The notes under the pieces are model-generated. The model did no database searches, was not told the DNA's origin, and worked only from the letters and a program-made list of their open reading frames with translations. DNA of 64,000 nt. Source: Litorivivens sp041624475. Lineage in GTDB: Bacteria; Pseudomonadota; Gammaproteobacteria; Pseudomonadales; Spongiibacteraceae. Below, piece by piece: positions 33,920 to 41,942 of this stretch; within the stretch, counting starts at the first letter, position 1; each line of letters starts with the position of its first letter. The stretch covers positions 62,001 through 126,000 of the forward strand of contig NZ_JBFJUX010000009.1 in assembly GCF_041624475.1 (NCBI RefSeq). The letters are read 5' to 3'. The position numbers were made by a program, and so were the translations under genes.

Positions 33920-36694
33920 TTATTGTTTCCTAGAACGCTTCGGCTTTTTCTCCGGAGCAGGGAGAAGAGAGGTTATCTTTTGGTAGAGCTCGAAAAGGAA
34001 GGCCACTCGCTCCGCTTCGGTTGCCCAGGTGCGTTTTCCACCGCTTGGTACATAAGCAGCATCAACCGCCCTGTCAAGTTTTTGGTGTGCCTTAACGAGC
34101 GCTGGCGGCATGTTTAGAGGGTCATAGAGATCAGCCAATGTCGCTTCGGGGAACTGCGCTCTGGCATCCAGTACGCTCTGAGCTGCAGCAGAGACTGACT
34201 CCCGCTGCTTGTCATTGGAGTCCATCGGCCAAGGGTAGTTGTTGTAGACGATTTCGTTGGTATATCGGTAGTCGCTCTTAATGCGGCCACACACGGTTCG
34301 TACCCACGCCATGTGCATTGCTGATGAAAACACTCCAAAATGGAATAGGTTTGCGTCTGGGATGACCAAATTGGCGTCGCCAGCAATTAAATCGGGTGAC
34401 ATGAAGCCCACCGGAATGTACGCCCTTCGCTCTGACGAATGGCGAGGCACCAATAAGTAATCAGATTCGGGCTGCCGAATCTCACCGAATGATGCCGGTA
34501 TCGCAGCAAGCTTTCTTGTGGCTGCCCGTTTGCTGGCAAGCCGGTATTGTCTAACAGCATCGACCCGGGAGCGAACTTGCGGCATCTTTGCCAGTGCTCC
34601 TGGAGGCAAATCCTTCAACCATAAGCACCAGCGCGACAATCCGTTTAAGAATTCTCTCGCTCCCAGGAACTTTCGAACCCAAGCAGAGGCACTTGGTTCG
34701 GCGGCAATCAAAGCATTACGCTCGTCATCGTTGAGAAGTAGGTTGCCTCCGTCATTTGGCATCGAGCCAAACACGATCGGTGGGACAGGCGAAATCGGTG
34801 TTCTGCGGCTTCCTATCAATACATCCGGAGCATCGACAAGATAAGCATTGATCCGCTTGACTGCGGACTTTTGGGGTTCTCCAGAGATGTCTTGGTAGTC
34901 AAAGATCGCCGGAGATGCAGGCTTACACTTTCCAAAACCAATAATTACGCAATGGACCGCAGCTACGCCTTTAGCCTCATTGCTCCACCGAAAAGTTCGA
35001 TGAGCAAAGTGGATATGTAGCCCGTAGCTTTGTAGCTGGCTCCACATAAGACCGACCTGTTCGCCTTGCGCAATCGAGTTGGTAGAAACGAACGCGCATT
35101 TGGTGGTCTCGCAGGCGTATCGTGCTGCTTTCACATACCACGCCGCCACGAGATCAAGTTCCTTTGCTCCTTTGGTGTCGCCATACAGCGATGCAAGGTC
35201 TGCCTTCTGTTGCTCTGATTGGTGCTGCTTGCCGAGAAACGGGGGATTACCGAAAACAAACGAACATTGGTCCGCAGAAACGACTGCCTCCCAATCCAAT
35301 CTCAACGCATTACCATGCACAACATTGGCAGATTTCACTAAAGGAATTCTAACTGCCGCCTGGCCGAACGTTTCACCCACCAATAGGTTCATCTGATGGT
35401 CAATCAGCCACATCGCAACACGTGCGATCTGAGCTGGCCACTCCTCGATCTCAATGCCGTGGAACTGGTCAACATCAACTTTTATATACTGATCTATAAC
35501 ATTCATTGAGAGCTGTTGCTGATCTTTGCCATAAAGACGTTTGATTACCGCCAGCTCCAACAAACGAATTTCACGGTAGCTGATAACCAGAAAGTTTCCG
35601 CACCCACAGGCCGGATCAAAGAAATGCAGTGATCCCAACTTTTCATGGAATGCCTGAAGTTTCTTAGTTTGGGTTTTAATCTTTTCAAATTCTTCCCACA
35701 GCTCATCCATGAACAGCGGCCCGATTACCTTCAGGATATTTTGTTCGCTGGTGTAGTGTGCTCCGAGGTTTCGGCGCATATCGGCATTCATGATGCCTTG
35801 GAAGAGCGAGCCAAATATAGCTGGGCTTATCGCCCCCCAATCCAGCTCACAACATTCTAGTAGAGTTTCCCGCATAGCCCTGTCGAAGCCGGCTTGGGGT
35901 AGGATTTCTTCAAACAGCTTGCCATTCACATAGGGGAAAGCCGCGATTTGTTCATCGAGGTTCTTCAGGCGCCTTTCAAGTGGTGTATTAAGCGTTTGGA
36001 ATATCTGGTTAATACGTGGAGCAAGGTCGGAGCCATCTTCTGATGTGCGGACTCTGATGAAGTCCTCGAAGGCACTTCGTGGCATGAAAATGCCAGTGTC
36101 ATCGGCGAATAGGCAGAAAAGTATCCGCACCAGGTAGACTTCAAGTTCATGCCCTTCGTAGCCGACATCCTTTAGAGCGTCGTGGAGCTGCGCCAGCTTC
36201 TCCGCTGCTTTGGTGTTAACCGGGTCTTGTTCTTTGTATTCCCGCGCCTCATAGCCGGCGACAAAACCGAAAAGGGCCAGATTTTTGGTCAAATCCTTGA
36301 GAGGGAATTCGACGCTTTCGCCGGTATCGAGGTTCCTGATACGGAACCGGGCAAAGTCCGACACGATGATGTATCTGGGTAACTCTTTGTCGCTGAGCCC
36401 AGGGAAATAATCCGTGGCCTGGTCATAGGCAGAGTCGAGATCTTTTCCTCGAGACTTGTGCTCGGCCAGCAACATCCCTGGCCAAAAGAGGTCAATGAAG
36501 CCGTCTTTGCCATCGGCCTTTTTGACATGCTTTTCGAAGGCCGCCAGCCGCCTCCGGCTGACCCCAAAAACCTGGAAGAACTCGTCCCAGAAAGTCTTGG
36601 CCTCGGCGTGTTCCGATGACTCGTCTTCCCATTCGCGCACAAAAGTAACCGCACGATCCCTGATCTCATTCCATGACAGTGGCTTTGCTTGCAT
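33920..36694 (-). CDS. MmeI-like (Type IIL) single-chain restriction-modification enzyme
   Basis: A 924-aa protein, close to MmeI (919 aa), with nuclease, methyltransferase and target-recognition parts in one chain. The PD-ExK site is D68, E78 and K80 (IDLFWPGMLLAEHKS), with the spacing of MmeI. A helical connector (about 150-330) leads to the N6-adenine methyltransferase with DPACGCGNFL (360-369) and NPPF (483-486). Residues ~620-860 would be the recognition domain and ~860-924 a C-terminal helical part. Such enzymes methylate one strand of the host site and cut ~20 bp away from unmodified DNA. AGGGGA lies five bases before the ATG. It is the only cargo gene of the element, read opposite to its neighbours. 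Confidence 0.92.
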   Translation of the reverse strand: MQAKPLSWNEIRDRAVTFVREWEDESSEHAEAKTFWDEFFQVFGVSRRRLAAFEKHVKKADGKDGFIDLFWPGMLLAEHKSRGKDLDSAYDQATDYFPGLSDKELPRYIIVSDFARFRIRNLDTGESVEFPLKDLTKNLALFGFVAGYEAREYKEQDPVNTKAAEKLAQLHDALKDVGYEGHELEVYLVRILFCLFADDTGIFMPRSAFEDFIRVRTSEDGSDLAPRINQIFQTLNTPLERRLKNLDEQIAAFPYVNGKLFEEILPQAGFDRAMRETLLECCELDWGAISPAIFGSLFQGIMNADMRRNLGAHYTSEQNILKVIGPLFMDELWEEFEKIKTQTKKLQAFHEKLGSLHFFDPACGCGNFLVISYREIRLLELAVIKRLYGKDQQQLSMNVIDQYIKVDVDQFHGIEIEEWPAQIARVAMWLIDHQMNLLVGETFGQAAVRIPLVKSANVVHGNALRLDWEAVVSADQCSFVFGNPPFLGKQHQSEQQKADLASLYGDTKGAKELDLVAAWYVKAARYACETTKCAFVSTNSIAQGEQVGLMWSQLQSYGLHIHFAHRTFRWSNEAKGVAAVHCVIIGFGKCKPASPAIFDYQDISGEPQKSAVKRINAYLVDAPDVLIGSRRTPISPVPPIVFGSMPNDGGNLLLNDDERNALIAAEPSASAWVRKFLGAREFLNGLSRWCLWLKDLPPGALAKMPQVRSRVDAVRQYRLASKRAATRKLAAIPASFGEIRQPESDYLLVPRHSSERRAYIPVGFMSPDLIAGDANLVIPDANLFHFGVFSSAMHMAWVRTVCGRIKSDYRYTNEIVYNNYPWPMDSNDKQRESVSAAAQSVLDARAQFPEATLADLYDPLNMPPALVKAHQKLDRAVDAAYVPSGGKRTWATEAERVAFLFELYQKITSLLPAPEKKPKRSRKQ

Positions 36695-37084
36695 TGCTTC
36701 CCCTAAGATTAATTGTCTGAGGCCAAATAAAATCCATTCTCAGCGGTATGGCCTAACTCTCCGTGTTCACGTCCGGTTTTTTATCTGCGAAATCAGAGCG
36801 CTAAACAGCAGTGTCAGCTCAGGTCTAACACTTTCCTTCTTTTCACTGCGCCCTGAATTCGGGGCTACTGGCTTAGCCCGTTTCCTGACCAGCTTTTCGA
36901 CCTGCAGGATGTATCGGTTATCAGTGCATACCTAGGAGGCCGCCCCCCGGCCCAAGCGGGCGTATGAGTAATCGAAAATAGGTGTGTTTAGTATTAGATG
37001 GCTTTTATATTCTGTTTGCCATGCTGTTGATTGTTCTGGGCTGGTTTTTGCTAAACCACCGGAAAATAAGGAAAAACCCGCCAT

Positions 37085-37113
37085 TTGACAAGTGAAAAAT
37101 TTTCACTTGTCAA
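37085..37113. promoter_or_regulatory. Perfect 29-bp palindrome, probable repressor operator
   Basis: Arms TTGACAAGTGAAAA and TTTTCACTTGTCAA share one central A. The right arm contains TTGTCA (37107-37112), a plausible -35, with TATAGA 17 bases further (37130-37135), so a protein bound here would block a rightward promoter toward the DUF4224/integrase genes. It has no close copy elsewhere in the element. Confidence 0.65.
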
Positions 37114-37135
37114 GTAAGTCATTGAAATATATAGA
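37107..37135 (+). promoter_or_regulatory. Predicted promoter of the integrase operon
   Basis: -35 TTGTCA and -10 TATAGA are spaced by 17 bp and overlap the palindrome. The resulting transcript would have a ~210-base leader before the DUF4224 gene, containing a short ORF with a strong ribosome site. Confidence 0.45.
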
Positions 37136-37197
37136 AAAAATGTTGACCGCTGGTCAGTGTTTGGCTATGTTTATTTAGGTTGGAGGGGGAAATATCA

Positions 37198-37287
37198 ATG
37201 ATTTCGGCGTTGTGGCTTGTTTTGAGTAGTCACGAATGCTGGGTCATTTGGTGGGTTGGCCCGGGACGTAATTGGTCAGTCAAATAA
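37198..37287 (+). CDS. Possible 29-aa leader peptide
   Basis: ATG 37198 follows GGAGGGGG at 8 bases, the best ribosome site in the region, and gives a 29-residue peptide rich in Trp (MISALWLVLSS ... with five Trp in all). A second 15-codon ORF (37293-37340) with AAAGGGG upstream ends just before the DUF4224 start. They may be translated leader peptides coupling regulation to the integrase operon, or chance. No homologue is known to me. Confidence 0.3.
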   Translation: MISALWLVLSSHECWVIWWVGPGRNWSVK

Positions 37288-37355
37288 AGGGGATGGACCT
37301 GAAAATCGTGGTGGGCTGTCTGTTGTGTTGGATAACTTAGAGTAAGTGGCTAGTT

Positions 37356-37580
37356 ATGTTGCTGACGGAAGAAGAAATCGTCGAATTGACCGGCTATTGC
37401 AAGCCTGCTTTACAGCGAAAGCAGCTTGAGAAAATGGAAATTCCTTTCCGGGTAGGGCGCAATGGCCGCCCTAAGATTCTAAAGCGGTCACTGTATGATC
37501 AGTTTGCGACAGAGCCAATGAAGAATAGCGGTAGGCGAGTCGGACCTAATTTTAATGCGCTGGAGCAAACGGAGGCTTGA
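37356..37580 (+). CDS. DUF4224 domain protein (excisionase-like position)
   Basis: A 74-aa basic protein with the DUF4224 pattern LLTEEEIVELTGYCKPALQ, then IPFRVGRNGRPKILKRSLYD, typical of small DNA-binding proteins next to phage and island integrases. The stop overlaps the integrase region: TGA 37578-37580 ends two bases before ATG 37583, so the two genes are coupled. It likely acts as recombination directionality factor or regulator; this is inferred from position and basic character. Confidence 0.85.
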   Translation: MLLTEEEIVELTGYCKPALQRKQLEKMEIPFRVGRNGRPKILKRSLYDQFATEPMKNSGRRVGPNFNALEQTEA

Positions 37581-37582
37581 GG

Positions 37583-38620
37583 ATGGGGCGACCCCGAAAA
37601 AAAGACCGACATTTGCCGCCATACATGTACCAAAAAGGCGCTAGTTATTACTTTTGTCGAGGCGCGGATTACGTCAATTTGGGCGCATCTTTGCGTGAAG
37701 CTTTAGTTGCTTACGTTGCGGCGGCCGGAATTGACCGTAACATTGTGACGATTAATGACCTAATAGATGATTTCTTGGTTGAGCTGGAAGCCAAGCAGCA
37801 TCCTGATTATAGGGGGCTGTCATCGCATACAGTGAAAGACTATAAGAAGCACTTTAATCGATTTCGACTTGTGTTTGGCCCTATGCGCCCAGGTGATCTG
37901 AAGCGGACGGATGTTTATGGGTATAGGGATAAGCGCCGAGACGCGCCGGTGCAGGCAAATCGAGAGCTTTCTTCTTTACTGAAGCTCATGGAGCACGCGG
38001 TACTCAAGGGTTTGATTGAGGAAAACCCAGTACGAAATGTGAGGCGTTATCCGGAATCTCCGCGCAATCGTCTCCCCAGTCAAGGAGATCTTGATGCCGT
38101 GATGGGGGTTGGGGATAAGAAGATTGCGGGCTATGTAAGGTTGAAGAATTTAATCGGTTTGAGGCAGGGAGACATGTTGGCGCTTCGTTGGGCGAATCAG
38201 CTCGATGAAGGTTTGCTGGCCTATATCAGTAAGGCTCAGAAGTGGGTGATATTTGGTTGGAATGCCGATCTCAGGGCAGCTCTGCAAGAGCTTAGAGATA
38301 TCCAGAATGAAGAATCAACTACTTCAGAGTTTATAATCTGCAATAAATGGGGCAGGAAATATAGTCAGGACGGGTTTCGTTCGCGTTGGTCCCGAGCTCG
38401 TAAAAAGGCGCTAGAGTCTGGGAAGCTTGCAGAGACTTTTACTGAACATGATATTCGCGCAAAAGTAGCGACTGACATTTCTAGTGCATTAGGGTTGGAG
38501 GAGGCATCTAAGGTCTTGGTGCATGCTTCATTAAAAACAACAGGTCGGTATGTAAGAGATATACCTGTGCTGGAAATTAATGGTAGTCTTAAAAGTCCTA
38601 ACGATTTGGAGGAGTTTTAG
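37583..38620 (+). CDS. int: Tyrosine recombinase/integrase
   Basis: A 345-aa integrase. Catalytic residues visible in the C-terminal domain are R194 (LIGLRQGDMLALRW), H289 and R292 (TEHDIRAK), H314 and nucleophile Y323 (VHASLKTTGRYVRD). The N-terminal half has a small arm-binding start (YQKGASYYFCRG) and a SAM-like core-binding domain (about 55-155). ATG 37583 is chosen with GGAGG seven bases upstream; a TTG two codons earlier is weaker. It sits 70 bp from the intact tRNA-Phe, the typical place for an integrase that targets that tRNA. Confidence 0.95.
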   Translation: MGRPRKKDRHLPPYMYQKGASYYFCRGADYVNLGASLREALVAYVAAAGIDRNIVTINDLIDDFLVELEAKQHPDYRGLSSHTVKDYKKHFNRFRLVFGPMRPGDLKRTDVYGYRDKRRDAPVQANRELSSLLKLMEHAVLKGLIEENPVRNVRRYPESPRNRLPSQGDLDAVMGVGDKKIAGYVRLKNLIGLRQGDMLALRWANQLDEGLLAYISKAQKWVIFGWNADLRAALQELRDIQNEESTTSEFIICNKWGRKYSQDGFRSRWSRARKKALESGKLAETFTEHDIRAKVATDISSALGLEEASKVLVHASLKTTGRYVRDIPVLEINGSLKSPNDLEEF

Positions 38621-38631
38621 AAAAGCGCGAG

Positions 38632-38652
38632 TTTTTTAGAAGGACTAAAAAA
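38632..38652 (+). terminator. AT-rich inverted repeat after the integrase
   Basis: TTTTTTAG and CTAAAAAA pair around AAGGA, 11 bases after the integrase stop. A weak stem that may serve as an end for the integrase transcript or for the tRNA read from the other side. Confidence 0.35.
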
Positions 38653-38690
38653 CGGCTAGGCTTTTAAATCGTTGTCTTTATAGAAGAAAA

Positions 38691-38739
38691 TGGTGCCCAG
38701 AGGCGGAATCGAACCACCGACACGGGGATTTTCAATCCC
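38691..38739. repeat. attR, 49-bp repeat inside the intact tRNA-Phe
   Basis: The 3' 49 bases of the tRNA gene, identical to 31422-31470. Crossover lies within this identity; because the element end recreates the tRNA 3' part, the host tRNA stays functional. Confidence 0.95.
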
Positions 38740-38766
38740 CTGCTCTACCGACTGAGCTATCTGGGC
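38691..38766 (-). tRNA. tRNA-Phe (GAA anticodon)
   Basis: A 76-nt cloverleaf on the minus strand: acceptor GCCCAGA / TCTGGGC with ACCA end encoded, D-arm TAGCTCAGTCGGTAGAGCA, anticodon arm GGGGA-TTGAAAA-TCCCC giving GAA, and T-arm with GTTCGATTC. It is complete and is the insertion target of the mobile element. Confidence 0.97.
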
Positions 38767-38814
38767 GTATCGCTGAGAAGTTCTTGTTGGCTTGCTGAAC
38801 TTGCGAAGGCGCGT

Positions 38815-38843
38815 ATTAAACCGTTTCAGATTGCCGGAGTCAA
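38815..38843 (-). promoter_or_regulatory. Promoter of tRNA-Phe
   Basis: On the minus strand TTGACT (-35, 38843-38838) and TTTAAT (-10, 38820-38815) are 17 bp apart, followed by a GC-rich discriminator (ACGCGCC) as in growth-rate-controlled stable RNA promoters. It lies between the yggX stop and the tRNA. Confidence 0.75.
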
Positions 38844-38849
38844 GGGAGC

Positions 38850-39122
38850 TTACTCACTTGGCGGCACATATCCTTCGGCTTTGTCGAAATCTTCGCCGGA
38901 GAAGAACTTTTCCATCTCGGTTTGCAGGTATTTGCGGGATTCCGGATCCATCATCGACAGCTGCTTTTCGTTGATCAGCATGGTCTGGTGGGCCTGCCAT
39001 TCGTCCCAGGCTTTCTTTGAGACGTTATCGAATATGTCCTGACCGCGTGCGCCGGGGAAGGGCGGGTTGGGCAGGCCGTCGAGTTCTTGCTGGTACTTTC
39101 GGCAGAATACTTTGCGCGTCAT
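38850..39122 (-). CDS. yggX: Probable Fe(2+)-trafficking protein YggX
   Basis: A 90-aa protein with the family start MTRKVFCRKYQQELDGL, Cys7 conserved, then KAWDEWQAHQTMLINEK and a C-terminal Tyr-Val-Pro-Pro. It protects Fe-S enzymes from oxidative damage. It lies four bases after mutY, as in many gammaproteobacteria, where the pair is co-transcribed. Confidence 0.97.
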   Translation of the reverse strand: MTRKVFCRKYQQELDGLPNPPFPGARGQDIFDNVSKKAWDEWQAHQTMLINEKQLSMMDPESRKYLQTEMEKFFSGEDFDKAEGYVPPSE

Positions 39123-39126
39123 GGGG

Positions 39127-40179
39127 TCACTTTTTGATCAGTTGCTTGAGCAGTTTCTGAACCGGGGCGGCGAGGCCGACCTCGGGAGCTGAGGGGCTGT
39201 TATACCAGAGCAATTGGTCGCCTTCCATGATTTGGCCGGGAATGCTGTCTAGGGTGATGTGTACCGGGTGGATATCCAGGTGGTAGTGGCTAAAGGTGTG
39301 GCGCAGTACGGGCAGGGTTTTGCTGCTGCCGCTCAGGCCGAAACGCTGGATGGCGGCTTCTTCTGCGGCTTCTTCTACAGCCACTTCCGGCAGGCTCCAA
39401 AGGCCACCCCAGATACCCTGTGCAGGGCGTTGTTCCAGCAGGATCTGTTGCTCTGGCGCTTCGATAATCATCATCTGTACAGCTTTGACCGGCAGGGCTT
39501 TCTTGGGCTTCTTGCCGGGGTAGTTGGCCTGTGTGCCATCGCGGTAGGCAATGCAGTCTGCATTTACCGGACAGTTGTCGCAGTCCGGTTTGCTGCGGGT
39601 GCAGAGTGTAGCCCCGAGATCCATAATGGCCTGACTGTAGGCGGCAGGGCGTTTTTTCGGGGTGGTGGCTTCGCTCGCCGCCCAGAGCGCCTTCAGGGTG
39701 GCGGCTTCGCCGGGCCAGCCGGCGATGGCCTGATGCCGGGCCAGTACCCGTTTGACGTTGCCGTCCAGTATCGGGGCGCGTTTTTTGTAGGCGATGGAGA
39801 CGATGGCGCCGGCGGTGGAGCGGCCCACACCGGGTAATTGTTCCATTTCTTCGACAGTGTCGGGAAATTCACCCCCCAGCTCATTGACTACATGCTGGGC
39901 GGCTTTGTGCAGGTTGCGGGCGCGGGCGTAGTAGCCCAGTCCGGCCCAGTGATGGAGCACCGTGTCGATGGGCGCGCGGGCCAGCCGTTGCACGGTGGGG
40001 AAGCTCTTCATAAAGGCCAGATAATACGGTACGACGGTGTTGACCTGGGTTTGCTGCAGCATGATCTCGGACACCCACACCCGATAGGGGGAAATGTCCT
40101 GCTGCCAGGGCAGGTCTTTGCGCCCGTGCTTGTCGAACCACGTTAGCAGGCGGTCGGCAAAGGGCTTCAGGGCTGCCAT
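39127..40179 (-). CDS. mutY: A/G-specific adenine DNA glycosylase
   Basis: A 350-aa base-excision enzyme that removes A mispaired with 8-oxo-G. The helix-hairpin-helix with catalytic Asp is LPGVGRSTAGAI, with VKRVLARH after it; the [4Fe-4S] cysteines appear in LCTRSKPDCDNCPVNADC; and a C-terminal NUDIX-like 8-oxo-G recognition domain covers about 225-345. The start overlaps the panM-like gene end by 13 bp. Length is normal. Confidence 0.97.
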   Translation of the reverse strand: MAALKPFADRLLTWFDKHGRKDLPWQQDISPYRVWVSEIMLQQTQVNTVVPYYLAFMKSFPTVQRLARAPIDTVLHHWAGLGYYARARNLHKAAQHVVNELGGEFPDTVEEMEQLPGVGRSTAGAIVSIAYKKRAPILDGNVKRVLARHQAIAGWPGEAATLKALWAASEATTPKKRPAAYSQAIMDLGATLCTRSKPDCDNCPVNADCIAYRDGTQANYPGKKPKKALPVKAVQMMIIEAPEQQILLEQRPAQGIWGGLWSLPEVAVEEAAEEAAIQRFGLSGSSKTLPVLRHTFSHYHLDIHPVHITLDSIPGQIMEGDQLLWYNSPSAPEVGLAAPVQKLLKQLIKK

Positions 40180-40550
40180 TGATAGGTCGTTTCGTTTGTA
40201 GCCGCAAAGCCCAGTTCGGTGAAGAGATCGGTAAGTTCAGGGTGCTCACTCAGGTCCGCGTGGATGGGGCGATTGAAGCCGAGAGTCTTCAGGGCGCTGT
40301 TGAGGGTCTGGCGCGCAACCCCCCGACGGCGGGTGATTTCACGTACCTGCAGCTTTTCCAGCTTCCAGTGATCGGCGGCATGGCGAAGCACAAAGGCACA
40401 AACCAGACGGTCGTTGAAACGCCCGGCAACGACCATATCGTCGCCAGCGACGGCTTTTTGCAGCCAGTCATCCTGGTTTTCGTAGGTTTTTTTCAGGTCA
40501 ATCAGGTCCTGAGCGCTGGGCTCAGACACTATTTCGGCAACGACAGGCAT
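40167..40550 (-). CDS. panM: GNAT-fold acetyl-CoA sensor, PanM/PanZ-like
   Basis: A 127-aa protein of the same length as E. coli PanM. It shares the pattern DLIDLKKTY, AGRFNDRLV, then LQVREITRRRGVARQTL (the CoA-binding loop) and a late ELGFAATN. PanM promotes autocleavage of pro-PanD in coenzyme A synthesis and senses acetyl-CoA. Coupled to mutY downstream and divergent from hisB. A different small GNAT acetyltransferase is possible; panD is not in the window. Confidence 0.7.
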   Translation of the reverse strand: MPVVAEIVSEPSAQDLIDLKKTYENQDDWLQKAVAGDDMVVAGRFNDRLVCAFVLRHAADHWKLEKLQVREITRRRGVARQTLNSALKTLGFNRPIHADLSEHPELTDLFTELGFAATNETTYQWQP

Positions 40551-40604
40551 AGTAAGTGGTTACTGTTCCAGTATTTAGTGGCTGTAATGGTGGCGGGGAT
40601 TTTC

Positions 40605-40610
40605 TATAAT
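40605..40610 (+). promoter_or_regulatory. -10 box of the hisBHAF operon
   Basis: A consensus TATAAT lies 29 bases before the hisB ATG; no good -35 is evident 17 bp upstream. Position and polarity fit the his operon promoter. Confidence 0.45.
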
Positions 40611-40638
40611 ACCGCGTTTTCACACAAGAGCAGGATAA

Positions 40639-41232
40639 ATGGCGGATCGCAAGGCGACAATCACCCGCAATACGCTGGAGACCCAGATTACCGTTAGCGT
40701 CAATCTGGACGGCACTGGTGCGGCCAAATTCGAGACGGGCGTTCCCTTTCTGGACCACATGATGGATCAGATTGCCCGCCACGGCTTGATCGACCTGGAT
40801 ATCAAGGCCGAGGGCGACCTGCACATCGATGCTCACCACACGGTGGAAGATATCGGCATTACCCTCGGTCAGGCCTTCACTCAGGCGGTGGGCGACAAGA
40901 AGGGTATCAATCGTTACGGCCACGCCTATGTGCCGTTGGACGAGGCTCTGTCACGGGTGGTGATCGATTTCTCCGGCCGCCCCGGCCTTGAATTTCACGT
41001 ACCTTTCACCCGCGCCAGCGTGGGCGGTTTCGATGTGGACCTGTTTATCGAGTTCTTCCAGGGCTTTGTCAATCACGCCAAGGTGACCCTGCATGTGGAC
41101 AATATTCGTGGCCACAACACCCACCACCAGGCTGAGACGGTGTTCAAGGCCTTCGGTCGCGCCCTGCGTATGGCGCTGACCGCTGACGAGCGCATGGCCG
41201 GCATTACCCCGTCCACCAAGGGCAGCCTGTAA
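40639..41232 (+). CDS. hisB: Imidazoleglycerol-phosphate dehydratase
   Basis: A 197-aa monofunctional HisB (dehydratase domain only, without the phosphatase half of E. coli). Metal-binding motifs are FLDHMMDQIARHG, DAHHTVEDIGI and HNTHHQAET. It converts imidazole glycerol phosphate to imidazole acetol phosphate. First gene of hisB-hisH-hisA-hisF, the order also used in Pseudomonas. Confidence 0.98.
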   Translation: MADRKATITRNTLETQITVSVNLDGTGAAKFETGVPFLDHMMDQIARHGLIDLDIKAEGDLHIDAHHTVEDIGITLGQAFTQAVGDKKGINRYGHAYVPLDEALSRVVIDFSGRPGLEFHVPFTRASVGGFDVDLFIEFFQGFVNHAKVTLHVDNIRGHNTHHQAETVFKAFGRALRMALTADERMAGITPSTKGSL

Positions 41233-41245
41233 CTTAGGGACGTTT

Positions 41246-41899
41246 ATGACTACGCCTTCTGTTGCCGTAATCGACTACGGCATGGGTAATCTTCATTCTG
41301 TGGCGAGTGCGCTGGCGAAAGTGGGCGGTGACCTGGATATCCGTGTCACCGATGACCGCGCGCAGATTATCAGTGCCGACCGGATTATTTTCCCCGGTGT
41401 GGGCGCCATTCGCGACTGTATGGGCGAGATTCGCCGGCTCAAACTGGATGATGTGGTCAGCCATTGTATTGCTGCCGGCAAGCCTGTGTTGGCGGTGTGT
41501 GTTGGCATGCAGGCGCTGATGAGCCACAGCGAGGAAAACGGCGGCGTGGATTGCATTGATTCCATTGCCGGCAATGTGTGTTTTTTTGGTGAAAACCACA
41601 AAGACGCCGATGGCAACAAGCTGAAAGTGCCCCACATGGGCTGGAACAATGTGTTCCAGAAAAAAGCTCACCCGCTGTGGAAGGGCATTGCCGACGGCAG
41701 CCGCTTTTACTTTGTGCACAGCTATTTTGTGCAGGCTGAAGATCAGAGTCTGGTGACCGGTGTAAGCGATTACGGTCGTGAATTTCACTCGGTACTGTCG
41801 CGCGACAATGTGTTTGCGGCCCAGTTTCACCCGGAAAAAAGTGGTGAGGCAGGTTTGCAGCTTTTGCAGAACTTTTTAGGTTGGGACGGAAGTCCCTGA
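41246..41899 (+). CDS. hisH: Imidazole glycerol phosphate synthase, glutaminase subunit
   Basis: A 217-aa class I glutaminase with the nucleophile Cys in VCVGMQALM, the PGVGA loop near the N-terminus and His-Glu in QFHPEKSG. It supplies ammonia to HisF. AGGGA precedes the start by seven bases; 13 bp separate it from hisB. Confidence 0.98.
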   Translation: MTTPSVAVIDYGMGNLHSVASALAKVGGDLDIRVTDDRAQIISADRIIFPGVGAIRDCMGEIRRLKLDDVVSHCIAAGKPVLAVCVGMQALMSHSEENGGVDCIDSIAGNVCFFGENHKDADGNKLKVPHMGWNNVFQKKAHPLWKGIADGSRFYFVHSYFVQAEDQSLVTGVSDYGREFHSVLSRDNVFAAQFHPEKSGEAGLQLLQNFLGWDGSP

Positions 41900-41942
41900 T
41901 ACGTTCGCGAGCCACGCTTGCGAAGACACACAGGTTGTTGAA

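Larger units (their letters stand above)
36695..37197. other. 503-bp control region between the R-M gene and the integrase operon
   Basis: No gene is seen. The left end holds the leader and promoter of the R-M enzyme (leftward). The right part is AT-rich and contains the 29-bp palindrome at 37085-37113 with a likely promoter. In between there is a G+C-rich patch (36940-36965, CCGCCCCCCGGCCCAAGCGG) and no further structure that I can support. Confidence 0.5.
31422..38739. mobile_element. Integrative mobilizable element in tRNA-Phe (about 7.3 kb)
   Basis: Bounded by an exact 49-bp direct repeat (31422-31470 and 38691-38739) derived from the 3' part of tRNA-Phe; the intact tRNA is reconstituted at the right end, next to the integrase gene. 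In order: hairpin-rich non-coding left arm, oriT, MOBQ relaxase with an overprinted ORF, an MmeI-like restriction-modification enzyme on the opposite strand, operator region, DUF4224 gene, tyrosine integrase. No type IV secretion genes are visible, so transfer needs a helper conjugative element. Cargo is a single defence enzyme. Excision would leave one 49-bp copy and 7269 bp of circle. Confidence 0.92.
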
